Shown: positions 16,700-24,224 of the stretch, piece after piece | How positions within the stretch are numbered: the stretch's first letter is position 1 | Layout of the letters: every line of letters starts with the position of its first letter | Made by a program: the position numbers and the translations under genes | Notes under the pieces: model-generated | Database searches by the model: none | What the model saw: the letters and a program-made list of their open reading frames with translations, nothing else | Told to the model about the DNA's origin: nothing | Assembly (NCBI GenBank): GCA_039649115.1 | Contig: JBBWZQ010000040.1 | Location: 1-64,000, forward strand | Length of the DNA: 64,000 nt | From: DATEJJ01 sp039649115 | Lineage (GTDB): Bacteria; Actinomycetota; Actinomycetes; Mycobacteriales; Micromonosporaceae | Direction: 5' to 3'

Positions 16700-17422
16700 T
16701 CAGCCGCCCAGGTAGGCGCGCACGATCTCGGGATCGTTCGCGAGTTCCCGCGCCGAGCCCGCCAGCTTCAGCGAGCCCGACTCCAGCACGTACGCCCGGT
16801 CGGCGACCCCGAGGGCGGCCAGCGCGTTCTGCTCCACCAGCAGGACGGTCGTGCCCTGCTCGCGGATCGTGCTGATGGTCTTGAAGATCAGCTCGACGAG
16901 TACCGGCGCCAGGCCCATCGACGGCTCGTCGAGCAGCAGCAGCTTGGGCTTGGCCATGAGGGCCCGGGCCACGGCGAGCATCTGCTGCTCGCCGCCGGAC
17001 ATCGTGCCCGCCTTCTGGTCGATGCGCTCGCGCAGCCGCGGGAAGAGTTCCAGTACCTGCTCCCGGTCCCGTGCGATCTCCGCCCGGTCCTTGCGCAGGA
17101 ACGCGCCCAGGTCGAGGTTTTCCGAGACCGACATGCGCGGGAAGATTCGCCGCCCCTCGGGCGAGTGCGCGATGCCCAGCCGCACGATCTGGTCCGCCGG
17201 GGTCCGCTCCAGCTTCGTGCCGTTGAAGGTCGCGGAGCCGCGGCGCGGGCGCAGCAGCCCCGAGATGGTGCGCAGCGTGGTGGACTTGCCCGCGCCGTTG
17301 GAGCCGATCAGCGTGACGATCTCGCCGGGCATCACGTGCAGGGTGAGGCCCTTCACCGCGGCGATGTTGCCGTAGTAGACGTGGATGTCGTTGAGCGCGA
17401 GCATCGGAGCTCCGTTGGTCAT
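16700..17422 (-). CDS. livF: Branched-chain amino-acid ABC transporter ATPase LivF
   Basis: A 240-residue cytoplasmic ATPase, the second nucleotide-binding subunit of a LIV-type importer. Seen: 'LNDIHVYYGNIAAVKGL', Walker A 'GSNGAGKST', the family-specific 'SPEGRRIFPRMSV', ABC signature 'MSGGEQQML', Walker B 'LLLLDEPSMGLAP' and H-loop region 'VLLVEQNA'. ATG 17422 overlaps the livG stop as ATGA, indicating translational coupling. It is the last gene of the livJHMGF operon, 84 bp before the polA start on the same strand. Confidence 0.96.
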   Translation of the reverse strand: MTNGAPMLALNDIHVYYGNIAAVKGLTLHVMPGEIVTLIGSNGAGKSTTLRTISGLLRPRRGSATFNGTKLERTPADQIVRLGIAHSPEGRRIFPRMSVSENLDLGAFLRKDRAEIARDREQVLELFPRLRERIDQKAGTMSGGEQQMLAVARALMAKPKLLLLDEPSMGLAPVLVELIFKTISTIREQGTTVLLVEQNALAALGVADRAYVLESGSLKLAGSARELANDPEIVRAYLGG

Positions 17423-18228
17423 GACGCGACACCACCCTCACTGGCAGCCTTGCCGAGGTAGGCCTCCACGACCCGCGGATTTGACTTGATCTCCTCCGCA
17501 CCGCCCTCGGCGATCTTCTCGCCGCGGTCCAGCACGGTGATCCGTTCGGAGACCCGCATCACGACGCTCATGTCGTGCTCGATCAGCAGGATGGACACCC
17601 GCTTCTCATCGCGCACCCGGTGCACGAAGTCCACGAACTGCGCCGACTCGCGCGGGTTCATGCCGGCGGTCGGCTCGTCCAGCAGCAGCACCTTCGGCTG
17701 CAGCCCGAGTGCCCGGGCGACCTCCAGCCGGCGCTGGTCACCGTAGGACAGGTTGCGCGCGTACTCGTCCGCGGTCTTGCCGATGCCGACGAAGTCGAGC
17801 AGAGCCAGCGCCTGGTCGTGCGCCTCACGCTCTTCCCGGCGCTGCCGGGGTGAGCGCAGCACCGTGCGGGCAATGCCGGAGCGCAGGTGGGAATGCATCG
17901 CCACCTTCACGTTCTCCTCGGCCGTCATCAGACCGAAGAGCCGGATGTTCTGGAAGGTCCGCGCCATGCCCAACGATGCGATCTTGTGCGGTTGCAGGCC
18001 GGTGATGTTGCGGCCAGCCAGGATCACCTGCCCGCTCGTCACCTTGTACAGACCGGTCAACGCGTTGAAGAACGTCGTCTTGCCCGCTCCGTTCGGCCCG
18101 ATCAGACTCACGATGCCCTGGTCCGGGATCGTGAAGCTGACGTCGTTGACCGCGACGAGACCACCGAAGCGCATCAGGATGTTGTTCGCCTGCAGGGCGA
18201 GCGCCTGCTCCGTCGCCACCCCGGTCAC
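17419..18228 (-). CDS. livG: Branched-chain amino-acid ABC transporter ATPase LivG
   Basis: A 269-residue ATPase of the LIV importer. Seen: 'MRFGGLVAVNDVSF', Walker A 'GPNGAGKTTFFNALTG', 'RTFQNIRLFGLMTAEEN' (LivG-specific), signature 'LSYGDQRRLE', Walker B 'VLLLDEPTAGMNP' and 'ILLIEHDMSVVM'. The open frame runs far upstream, but GTG 18228 overlaps the livM stop as GTGA and has a GGGGGA ribosome-binding site, so the coupled start is well supported. It ends in ATGA with livF. Confidence 0.95.
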   Translation of the reverse strand: MTGVATEQALALQANNILMRFGGLVAVNDVSFTIPDQGIVSLIGPNGAGKTTFFNALTGLYKVTSGQVILAGRNITGLQPHKIASLGMARTFQNIRLFGLMTAEENVKVAMHSHLRSGIARTVLRSPRQRREEREAHDQALALLDFVGIGKTADEYARNLSYGDQRRLEVARALGLQPKVLLLDEPTAGMNPRESAQFVDFVHRVRDEKRVSILLIEHDMSVVMRVSERITVLDRGEKIAEGGAEEIKSNPRVVEAYLGKAASEGGVAS

Positions 18229-19514
18229 TCCGGTTCCCCCTTGCCACGATCGTGTTCCAGGACCGCCAGCTCCTCGTCCAGTTCGGGTGCCTGCTCCTCC
18301 AGGTCGCTGCCCAGGGCCTCGACCTCGGTGCGGCCGGGCTCCCGCAGCACCAGCCGGGTACGGGCCTCGGGGAGGAAGCCCTCGCGCCGGAACAACATCA
18401 TCAGAACCAGCACCGCACCGAAGATCAGGAACGTGTAGGAGGTGAAGTTGATGTCGGTGCCGAAGGCGCCGTTGATGGTGGTGCCGATCTGCTTGAGCCC
18501 GGTGGAGTTGAACCAGGCGAGGAGGAGGGCGCCGATGATGACGCCCCAGACGTTGCCCATCCCGCCCAGTACCACCATCGCCAGCAGGATGATCGACTTG
18601 CTGAAGTTGAAGCCGTCCGGCAGCACCGTGCCCACGTGGGTGGCGAACGCGACCCCGGCCAGGCCGCCCGCCATGGCACCCACGCCGTACGCGGCGAGCT
18701 TGGTGCGCATCAGCGGCACGCCCATCGCGCTGGCCGCCAGCTCGTCCTCCCGGATCGCCAGCCAGGCGCGGCCGAGCCGGCCCACCCGCAGGCGCAGGGA
18801 AATGAACACGATCAACGCCGTGAGCACGATGAAGATGATGTACCGGGAGAGGTCGTCGAACGGGCCCAGCGACCGCCAGCCACTCCCGGCCTGGTTGATC
18901 GACAGTCCCTTGATCTCGTCGACCGGCCCGATGCCCTTGGTGCCGTTGGACAGGTTGAAGCCGCCGACGTTGTCGCCGTTGTGGAAGACCTGCGGAATGA
19001 TCTCGCCGAAGCCCAGCGTGACCAGCGCCAGGTAGTCGCTGCGCAGGCGCAGCGTGGGCGCACCGATGATGACCCCGAACACCGCGCAGACGACCGCGCC
19101 GGCCACCAGCACGAACCAGAAGTTGAAGTGGATGCCGCCCGTGGTGAACGGCGCCGGGTTGCCCAGCACGTTGATGTTGAGATGGTTGAAGAACGAGGAC
19201 ATCAGCCAACCGCCGACGTACCCGCCGATCGCCCAGAACGCGACGTAACCCAGGTCGAGCAGGCCCGCGTAGCCGACCACCACGTTCAGCCCGAGCGCGC
19301 ACATCACCCAGACGAGCGCCTCGTTGATCGAGGTGAGCGGCACCCAGGACCGGGCGAACGAGACGACACTGTCGCCCATGTAGCCCATCGTGATCGCGTA
19401 GTAGAACACGAAGACGAGGATCGCCGCGAGGAGGAAGCCGACCGGCCACGTGACGCGACCGAGGAACGAGCGCCGCCCGGCCGGGGCGGGGCTCAGGGTC
19501 TCGAGAGTACTCAT
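18225..19514 (-). CDS. livM: Branched-chain amino-acid ABC transporter permease LivM
   Basis: A 429-residue permease with about nine to ten hydrophobic segments. LivM markers include 'GLNVVVGYAGLLDLGYVAFWAIGGY', 'LRLRSDYLALVTLGFGEI' and the cytoplasmic coupling motif 'REDELAASAMGVPLMRTKLAAY', then 'VLGGMGNVWGVIIGA'. ATG 19514 overlaps the livH stop as ATGA. The last 60 residues are hydrophilic and acidic ('DLEEQAPELDEELAVLEHD'), an extension beyond the permease core that presumably faces the cytoplasm. Confidence 0.95.
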   Translation of the reverse strand: MSTLETLSPAPAGRRSFLGRVTWPVGFLLAAILVFVFYYAITMGYMGDSVVSFARSWVPLTSINEALVWVMCALGLNVVVGYAGLLDLGYVAFWAIGGYVGGWLMSSFFNHLNINVLGNPAPFTTGGIHFNFWFVLVAGAVVCAVFGVIIGAPTLRLRSDYLALVTLGFGEIIPQVFHNGDNVGGFNLSNGTKGIGPVDEIKGLSINQAGSGWRSLGPFDDLSRYIIFIVLTALIVFISLRLRVGRLGRAWLAIREDELAASAMGVPLMRTKLAAYGVGAMAGGLAGVAFATHVGTVLPDGFNFSKSIILLAMVVLGGMGNVWGVIIGALLLAWFNSTGLKQIGTTINGAFGTDINFTSYTFLIFGAVLVLMMLFRREGFLPEARTRLVLREPGRTEVEALGSDLEEQAPELDEELAVLEHDRGKGEPE

Positions 19515-20560
19515 ACCTTCTCCCCCACTGTCTGCCCGAGTAACCCGGTCGGCTTGAACACCATCACGAGGATCAGCACGCTGAATACCACCGTCTGGGA
19601 CCATTGCTGGCCCAGGCCGTGCGGCAGCCCGTCGTTGAAGCCCTGGATCACCCCGATCAGCAAGCCGCCCAGCACGGCACCGGTCAGGTTGCCGATGCCG
19701 CCGAGGACGGCCGCCGTGAACGCGATCAGACCGAGCTGGAAGCCGGCGTCGTAACGCGTGGTGCCCACGGTCTGCTGGTACATGAGTCCGGCCGCGCCCG
19801 CCAGCGCGCCGCCCATGGCGAACGTGAAGGAGATGGTGCGGTTGACGTTGATGCCCATGAGCCGGGCCGCGTCCTGGTCCTGCGCGGTCGCCCGCATGGC
19901 CTTGCCGGCCCTGGTCGTGGTCACGACCCAGGTCATGATCGCCAGGAGGCCCGCGGTCACGATGACGACCACCGGAAAGCTGCGGTCGATGTTGATGGAA
20001 CCGACCGAGAACTGCCCGGCCGGCAGGACGCTCGGCCACTGGCGCTGCGTCGAGCCGTTCCACCGCAGACCCACCTGCTGCAGGATGAAGCTCATCCCGA
20101 CGGCGGTGATCAACGGGGCCAGCTTGGGCGCCCGCCGCAGCCGGCGGTACGCGAGGAACTCGATGGTCACGTTGATGACACCGCAGAACGCCATCGCGGC
20201 GATGAGGGTGAGCGCGAAGCCGAGCCAGCCTTCGACGTTGGACTTGTGGAGACCGAGGACCGTGGTGACCAGGTAGCCGCTGAACAGCGTGCCGAGCATG
20301 AACAGGTCGCCATGGGCGAAGTTGATCAGCTCGATGATGCCGTACACCAGCGTGTAGCCGAGGGCGATCAGCGCGTAGAGCACGCCGTTGGACAGCCCGT
20401 CGATGCCGGACTGGAAGAACTGGGACGGCGACTCGGCCAGGTTCCAGATGAGCCATCCCGCGAGCAGGACCAGGATGATGATGGCGGCAACGGGCTCGAC
20501 GACGGCTCTGGTACGCAGCGCCATCTGTGGAGCTCGCAGGATTCGGGTGGATGACGTCAC
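19511..20560 (-). CDS. livH: Branched-chain amino-acid ABC transporter permease LivH
   Basis: A 349-residue permease, partner of LivM. Seen: 'GLSNGVLYALIALGYTLVYGIIELINFAHGD' style N-terminal region, the coupling segment 'TRAGKAMRATAQDQDAARLMGIN' split over the cytoplasmic loop, and 'FTAAVLGGIGNLTGAVLGG'. GTG 20560 has AGGAG six bases upstream. A stem-loop in the 95 bp between livJ and livH probably lowers permease expression relative to the binding protein, a usual arrangement. Confidence 0.95.
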   Translation of the reverse strand: MTSSTRILRAPQMALRTRAVVEPVAAIIILVLLAGWLIWNLAESPSQFFQSGIDGLSNGVLYALIALGYTLVYGIIELINFAHGDLFMLGTLFSGYLVTTVLGLHKSNVEGWLGFALTLIAAMAFCGVINVTIEFLAYRRLRRAPKLAPLITAVGMSFILQQVGLRWNGSTQRQWPSVLPAGQFSVGSINIDRSFPVVVIVTAGLLAIMTWVVTTTRAGKAMRATAQDQDAARLMGINVNRTISFTFAMGGALAGAAGLMYQQTVGTTRYDAGFQLGLIAFTAAVLGGIGNLTGAVLGGLLIGVIQGFNDGLPHGLGQQWSQTVVFSVLILVMVFKPTGLLGQTVGEKV

Positions 20561-20603
20561 GTTGTGCTCCTAGGGCTGCCGGAGGTACCCCGGCGGGAAA
20601 CTG

Positions 20604-20643
20604 CTCCGGTGTGGCGCGCCGTAGACGGCACGCCACACCGGAG
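20604..20643 (-). terminator. Stem-loop between livJ and livH (attenuator or processing site)
   Basis: CTCCGGTGTGGCG (20604-20616) pairs with CGCCACACCGGAG (20631-20643), and GCC/GGC extends the stem inward across one mismatch, leaving a small loop around GTAGAC's centre. There is no T-tract, so partial read-through or 3'-end protection of livJ mRNA is more likely than full termination. Confidence 0.72.
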
Positions 20644-20655
20644 ATCTGGCCTGGT

Positions 20656-21912
20656 TCAGGAAACCGGGTACGGCTTCAAGAACTTCTCCTTGCCGCTGGT
20701 CATCTGGAGCACCGAGATGTCCACGACGTTGACGTCACCGGAGGCCGGGTCGATCTTCAGCTCCTTGCCGAGCAGTGAATCGCTGGCCGCGACGTCGATG
20801 CCGGAGCCGCTGAACACCGCGTTGTTCACGCCCTTGCGGGTGCCGTCCGACGCCTCGATCGCCTTCAGGATCACCTGCAGCGCCTGCACCCCGTAGAGCA
20901 CGTAGCTGGACGGCGGAGCCGAGCCGTACTTCGTCTTGTAGCTGTTGAGCAGGCTCGCGCCCTTGCCACCCGCCGATTCGAGCTGCGACTGGTCGAGACC
21001 GGCGAAGGTGAGGTAGGTGCCCTCGCCCTCGGCCAGCTTGTCGAAGTCCGGGTAGCCGGTGAAGCCGTCCGGGCCGATCAGCTTGACCTTGGTGTTGTTG
21101 CCGAGGACCTTGACCTTGTCCTTGACCAACTGGCCGCCGTTGTTGTCGAAGATGCCACCGATGTAGACGGCATCCGGGTTCTTGGCCTTGATGCTGGTGA
21201 ACAGGGCGGTGTAGTTGGGCTGCTTGCCGTCCCAGCCCTGGGTGCCCAGCACCGTGATGCCCTGCTTGGCCGCCTCGTCAGCGAACGCCTTGGCGACACC
21301 CTGGCCGTACGTCTCCTGGTCGTTGATCACGTAGACCTTCTTGACGCCCAGGTCCTTGGCCGCGAACCGCGCCGCGGCGGTGCCCTGGAAGTCATCCGTG
21401 GTGATCACGCGGGCGTAGTTGCGCTTGCCGCTCGGGTAGTACTTCAGCGGCTCGTTCGCGTCCCACGCCTTCGTCAGACCCGGGTTGGTGTTCGCGTGCG
21501 AGACCATCAGCATGGGGCCGCTCGGGTCCTGGTTGAGGATCGGCACCTCCAGCTTGGCGCAGCCGGAGTTGTACGTGCCCATGACCGCCACCTCGTCGGT
21601 GTTCGCGACGTGGGCGTTCGCGTTGGCCCGGCAGGTCGCGTCATCCCACTTGCCCGCGGCGGCCGTCGAGTCGTCGTACTTCTTGAGCTGCACCTTGTAG
21701 CTGCCCGCCTTGCCACTCACCGAGTCGAGGTAGAGCTGCATGGCGTTGTAGGTGGCCTCGGAGGTGTCCTTCGAGGCACCCTGGAAGGGCAGGTCGACCC
21801 CGACGGTCAGCGTCTTTCCAGCGCTGCCGCTGCCGCTGTTGGACTTGCTACAAGCCGCCCCACCCATGATGGTGATGGCGGCCACCGCAAGCGCGGTAAT
21901 GCGCCTTGTCAT
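20656..21912 (-). CDS. livJ: Branched-chain amino-acid ABC transporter substrate-binding lipoprotein
   Basis: A 418-residue lipoprotein that delivers substrate to LivHM. The signal is 'MTRRITALAVAAITIMGGAAC' shortened around a lipobox ending 'GAAC', giving an N-terminal diacylglyceryl Cys, then a Ser/Gly linker and the Peripla_BP_6 fold: 'VGVDLPFQGASKD', 'AVMGTYNSGCAKLEVPIL', 'KVYVINDQETYGQGVAKAF', 'PDAVYIGGIFDNNGGQLV'. ATG 21912 is preferred over one 21 bases upstream because GAGAGGA lies just before it. First gene of the operon, expressed from the promoter at 22146-22174. True ligands may be wider than Leu/Ile/Val. Confidence 0.94.
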   Translation of the reverse strand: MTRRITALAVAAITIMGGAACSKSNSGSGSAGKTLTVGVDLPFQGASKDTSEATYNAMQLYLDSVSGKAGSYKVQLKKYDDSTAAAGKWDDATCRANANAHVANTDEVAVMGTYNSGCAKLEVPILNQDPSGPMLMVSHANTNPGLTKAWDANEPLKYYPSGKRNYARVITTDDFQGTAAARFAAKDLGVKKVYVINDQETYGQGVAKAFADEAAKQGITVLGTQGWDGKQPNYTALFTSIKAKNPDAVYIGGIFDNNGGQLVKDKVKVLGNNTKVKLIGPDGFTGYPDFDKLAEGEGTYLTFAGLDQSQLESAGGKGASLLNSYKTKYGSAPPSSYVLYGVQALQVILKAIEASDGTRKGVNNAVFSGSGIDVAASDSLLGKELKIDPASGDVNVVDISVLQMTSGKEKFLKPYPVS

Positions 21913-22139
21913 GCTTGTCCTCTCAGTGATCATGATCGCGTCTCGGCCAAGGTTCGCAAGATCCCTTTGAACCGATCCCCGTGACTCGCCGCTGACGCAC
22001 AGCGTCGGGACCTGTCGCCGCGCACCCCCTTCCCACCGGTCTGACCGTCCCTTCGCGGGAGGTTTCTCCGCGAAGCTGGCGTCCGGACAATGACCGCAGG
22101 TAAAGCGTGCCCGGCACCAGAACTCTGTTGCCGCGCTGT
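21913..22139 (-). other. Long structured 5' leader of the liv operon
   Basis: About 225 nt lie between the predicted start of transcription and livJ. The clearest structure is CTTCGCGG (22051-22058) paired with CCGCGAAG (22068-22075) around a nine-base loop. Shorter dyads include GACGC-TGT-GCGTC nearby. I tested it by eye for the paired hexaloop hairpins recognised by ANTAR proteins (A at loop position 1, G at position 4) and did not find a match. It could be an attenuator or uncharacterised RNA switch, or simply an untranslated leader. Confidence 0.45.
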
Positions 22140-22145
22140 GAGCGA

Positions 22146-22174
22146 AAGTTAAGCGGCGCTAACCCCGGTGTCAA
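22146..22174 (-). promoter_or_regulatory. Vegetative-type promoter of the liv operon
   Basis: On the minus strand TTGACA (22174-22169), a 17-bp spacer and TAACTT (22151-22146): a perfect -35 box and a good -10 box. It is the clearest promoter in the window, about 235 bp upstream of the livJ start. Confidence 0.78.
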
Positions 22175-22465
22175 GGCTCACCAGGGGTTCGACGCCGAGG
22201 CGTCGTGTCTTTGTTATTCGCCAGGTAGAAGACGTACGGCAGAGATCATGGCAGCCCCGTCCACGGCGCGGCGGGTCGCCGGGAAAAGGGAATGCGGACG
22301 GGCGTCGCGGCCACCCAGGGTGTCCGTTAAGTCGGCAGATTTGGCGACGTACGAGCGGACGTGAAGAACCCTGCCGACCTTGTCGACTCCGCGTAGCACG
22401 TTATCGAACTGCGACCGAACCCGGAACAGGTGGCCGGATGATTCACCCGAAAGTAACTCCGGTGA
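22175..22465. other. Intergenic region between the ANTAR regulator and the liv promoter, with a long-range dyad
   Basis: About 290 bp without a supported gene. GTCGGCAG (22331-22338) and CTGCCGAC (22371-22378) form a perfect eight-base dyad 32 bp apart, with smaller complementarity (GACGT/ACGTC-like) inside. It lies 88 bp after the regulator stop, so it may be its 3' structure. A 61-codon minus-strand frame at 22214-22399 lacks a ribosome-binding site and is not annotated. Confidence 0.4.
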
Positions 22466-23092
22466 TCAAGCCGGAGACGGGCCGGCAACATCGCCGTTAC
22501 CTGCGGCTTCGGCAATGATGCGCTCGGCCACCTCACGCATGGTCAAGCGGTGGTCCATCGCGGTGCGCTGGATCCACTTGAAGGCCTGCGGCTCGGTCAT
22601 GCCGTACTGCGTCATCAGCGACCCCTTGGCACGCTCCACCGCCTTGCGCGTCTCGAGGCGCTCGGTCAGCGTGGCAACTTCGGACTCCAGCGTCGCTACC
22701 TCCGCAAACCGGGACAGCGCGATCTCGATGGCCGGTACCAGATCGCTCTTTTGAAAGGGTTTGACCAGGTAGGCCATGGCGCCGGCGTTGCGCGCCCGCT
22801 CGACCAGGTCGCGCTGGCTGAACGCGGTGAGGATGACAACCGGGGCGATGCGCGCCGTGGCGATCTTCTCGGCGGCGGCGATGCCATCCATGATCGGCAT
22901 TTTGATGTCCATGATGACCAGGTCGGGACGCAGGTCCTCGGCCAGGCGGACGGCGGTTTCGCCGTCCCCGGCCTCGCCGACGACGTCGTAGCCCTCCTCG
23001 ACCAGCATCTCCGCGAGGTCGAGCCGGATCAGCGCCTCGTCCTCGGCGATGAGCACCCGGCGGCGCTGCGCGCCGGATCGCGTGTCGGCCAC
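22466..23092 (-). CDS. pdtaR: ANTAR-domain response regulator (PdtaR-like)
   Basis: A 208-residue soluble regulator with an N-terminal receiver domain and a C-terminal ANTAR RNA-binding domain. Receiver residues are present: 'VLIAEDEALIRLDL', phospho-acceptor Asp in 'LVIMDIKMPIMDG', Thr in 'VVILTAFSQ' and Lys in 'YLVKPFQKSDL'. A coiled segment ('VATLESEVATLTERLETRK') leads to the ANTAR helices 'AVERAKGSLMTQYGMTEPQAFKWIQRTAM'. ANTAR proteins act as antiterminators by binding paired hairpins in nascent RNA. This is the orthologue-type gene found near polA in many actinomycetes. It lies directly upstream of the liv operon, but no ANTAR target was found there. Confidence 0.93.
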   Translation of the reverse strand: MADTRSGAQRRRVLIAEDEALIRLDLAEMLVEEGYDVVGEAGDGETAVRLAEDLRPDLVIMDIKMPIMDGIAAAEKIATARIAPVVILTAFSQRDLVERARNAGAMAYLVKPFQKSDLVPAIEIALSRFAEVATLESEVATLTERLETRKAVERAKGSLMTQYGMTEPQAFKWIQRTAMDHRLTMREVAERIIAEAAGNGDVAGPSPA

Positions 23093-23180
23093 TTACCCAT
23101 ACCCCCAACCATCCGGTCCCGACGCTCCCGGTATCGGGTGTCGCACGGCTCAGCCTAGTGGGTACGCTGATCCAGCCAAG

Positions 23181-23254
23181 GTCCCCGTAGCCCAACCGGC
23201 AGAGGCACGGAGCTCAAACCTCCGACAGTGTGGGTTCGACTCCCACCGGGGGCA
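23181..23254 (+). tRNA. tRNA with CAA anticodon (Leu), short variable loop
   Basis: A full cloverleaf can be drawn: acceptor GTCCCCG/CGGGGGC (23181-23187 with 23247-23253, one G-T pair), D arm with GCC/GGC, anticodon stem CGGAG/CTCCG (23208-23212 with 23220-23224), loop CTCAAAC giving anticodon CAA at 23215-23217, variable loop ACAGT (five bases), T arm GTGGG-TTCGACT-CCCAC, and discriminator A at 23254. CCA is not encoded. CAA reads UUG (Leu). Leucine tRNAs are normally class II with a long variable arm, so the five-base loop is unusual; see findings. Confidence 0.88.
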
Positions 23255-23312
23255 CGCCAAAGACCAGTTCTGGCCGGTGCCGGCTCGCACCACCGGGCCG
23301 GCACCGTCCAGT

Positions 23313-23340
23313 CTGGACAGTAGGAACTGGACAGTAGGAA
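23313..23340. repeat. Perfect 14-bp tandem duplication downstream of the tRNA
   Basis: CTGGACAGTAGGAA occurs twice head to tail (23313-23326 and 23327-23340). The first copy overlaps the dyad GTCCAG-T-CTGGAC (23306-23318). It lies 60 bp past the tRNA and just before the SRPBCC terminator. There is no copy of the tRNA 3' end here, so it is not an attachment site. Confidence 0.8.
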
Positions 23341-23350
23341 CAGGTCCTCG

Positions 23351-23397
23351 GTGAGCCGGTGCGGCCGCCGCGCTCGGCCGCGGCGGCCGCGGCTCAC
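23351..23397 (-). terminator. Strong hairpin at the end of the SRPBCC gene
   Basis: GTGAGCC (23351-23357) pairs with GGCTCAC (23391-23397), and GCGGCCGCCGCG (23361-23372) pairs with CGCGGCGGCCGC (23379-23390): 19 bp of stem with a three-base bulge and a six-base loop. The stop codon of the SRPBCC gene (23396-23394) lies in the stem. Confidence 0.8.
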
Positions 23398-23876
23398 TCC
23401 TCGTTCGCGGCTGCCTTCGCGAACAGTTCCAGGATGGCGCTCCAGCCGCCGCCACCGGAGATCCCGTCGCGCAGCGCCTGGCCGTCGACGAGCCGGTCGA
23501 GGAGCCGGTGTTCCAGCTCGACCGTGGACTGCTCCGGGCCGGCCGCGGTGAACCGGACCTCGATCTCGCTGGCGTGTGCCGGATCGGCGTCGAACTGCCA
23601 ATGGCCGTTGACCTGCCAGGTCACGACCAGCCGGTGCGGCGGCTCCCAGGCCAGCACCCGCCCCCAGTCGCACTCGGTCCCGTCGACGCCCCGTTCGTAC
23701 CACCGCCCACCTTCGCGGGGTTCCAGGATGGCCTCGGCCATCGCGGCGCCGCCGATGTGGTAGTCGGGTGGCCACCAGGTGGTGAACGAGTCGGTGAAGA
23801 CGCGGAACGCGCGCTCGACAGGTACGCCAACGGTGACCTTGCCGCCGAGCGGCGGGATCGTGGGTGCCATGTTCAT
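23394..23876 (-). CDS. SRPBCC/AHSA1-family protein
   Basis: A 160-residue START-like protein of the AHSA1 (activator of Hsp90 ATPase homologue) group. Hallmarks are 'VPVERAFRVFTDSFTTWWPPDYHIG' at the N-terminus, 'EPREGGRWYERGVDGTECDWGRVLAWEPPHRLVVTWQ' in the core (both split by loops) and a terminal helix 'GGWSAILELFAKAA'. Such proteins bind small hydrophobic ligands; no ligand is known. ATG 23876 overlaps the ArsR-type gene stop (TGATG), so the two are translationally coupled. ArsR/AHSA1 pairs are common in actinobacteria. ATG 23870 is an alternative start. Confidence 0.9.
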   Translation of the reverse strand: MNMAPTIPPLGGKVTVGVPVERAFRVFTDSFTTWWPPDYHIGGAAMAEAILEPREGGRWYERGVDGTECDWGRVLAWEPPHRLVVTWQVNGHWQFDADPAHASEIEVRFTAAGPEQSTVELEHRLLDRLVDGQALRDGISGGGGWSAILELFAKAAANEE

Positions 23877-24202
23877 CAATGCTCCTGTTCGCGGTCGTCG
23901 GGGGCCTCGACGGCCTTCTGGAAGGCCGTCAGCGCGTCGTCCCAGATGCGGTCCAGGTAGGCCCGCAGGGCGGTCACGCCGGCCGGGTTGAGCCGGTACA
24001 CGCGGCGGGTGCCCTGGGCCTGGTCGACGACCAGGCCACCGTCCTTGAGCACGCGCAGGTGTTGGGACACCGCCGGCCGGCTGACCGGCAGCTGCTGGGC
24101 CAGCTCGCCCACCGAGGATGGGCGCCGGGCCAGCAGCTCGAAGATCGCGCGCCGGGTCGGATCGCCGAGAAGGCCCAGCCCCGCGTCTCCGTAAGCGTCC
24201 AC
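23876..24202 (-). CDS. ArsR-family transcriptional repressor
   Basis: A 108-residue winged-helix repressor. The core is 'LLGDPTRRAIFELLARRPSSVGELAQQLPVSRPAVSQHLRVLKDGGLV', split as recognition helix 'SRPAVSQHLRVLK' and wing 'DQAQGTRRVYRL'. I see no Cys metal site, so the signal is probably not a heavy metal. GTG 24202 is chosen because a TTGCAC-N17-TACTCT promoter ends about eight bases upstream, making the gene nearly leaderless; GTG 24226 would place the promoter inside the gene. A perfect 18-bp palindrome overlaps the -10 box, so autorepression is likely. Coupled to the SRPBCC gene. Confidence 0.9.
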   Translation of the reverse strand: MDAYGDAGLGLLGDPTRRAIFELLARRPSSVGELAQQLPVSRPAVSQHLRVLKDGGLVVDQAQGTRRVYRLNPAGVTALRAYLDRIWDDALTAFQKAVEAPDDREQEH

Positions 24203-24206
24203 GAAC

Positions 24207-24224
24207 GGTAAGAGTAGGCTTACC
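24207..24224. promoter_or_regulatory. Operator palindrome of the ArsR-family repressor
   Basis: GGTAAG-AGTAGG-CTTACC is a perfect 6+6+6 dyad centred on the -10 region of the arsR-like gene and ending five bases before its start codon. The position and 12-bp arm spacing are what a small winged-helix dimer would occupy. Confidence 0.75.

Noticed and set aside
21913..22145. ANTAR-type twin hairpins in the liv leader
   Set aside because: The one strong hairpin has a nine-base loop, and no adjacent pair of hexaloops with A at position 1 and G at position 4 was found.
22214..22399. 61-codon minus-strand frame between the ANTAR gene and the liv promoter
   Set aside because: No ribosome-binding site, no recognisable domain, and it ends close to the promoter; more likely noise.
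23181..23340. tRNA-linked integration site
   Set aside because: No integrase gene and no direct repeat of the tRNA 3' end nearby; the 14-bp tandem duplication is unrelated to the tRNA sequence.
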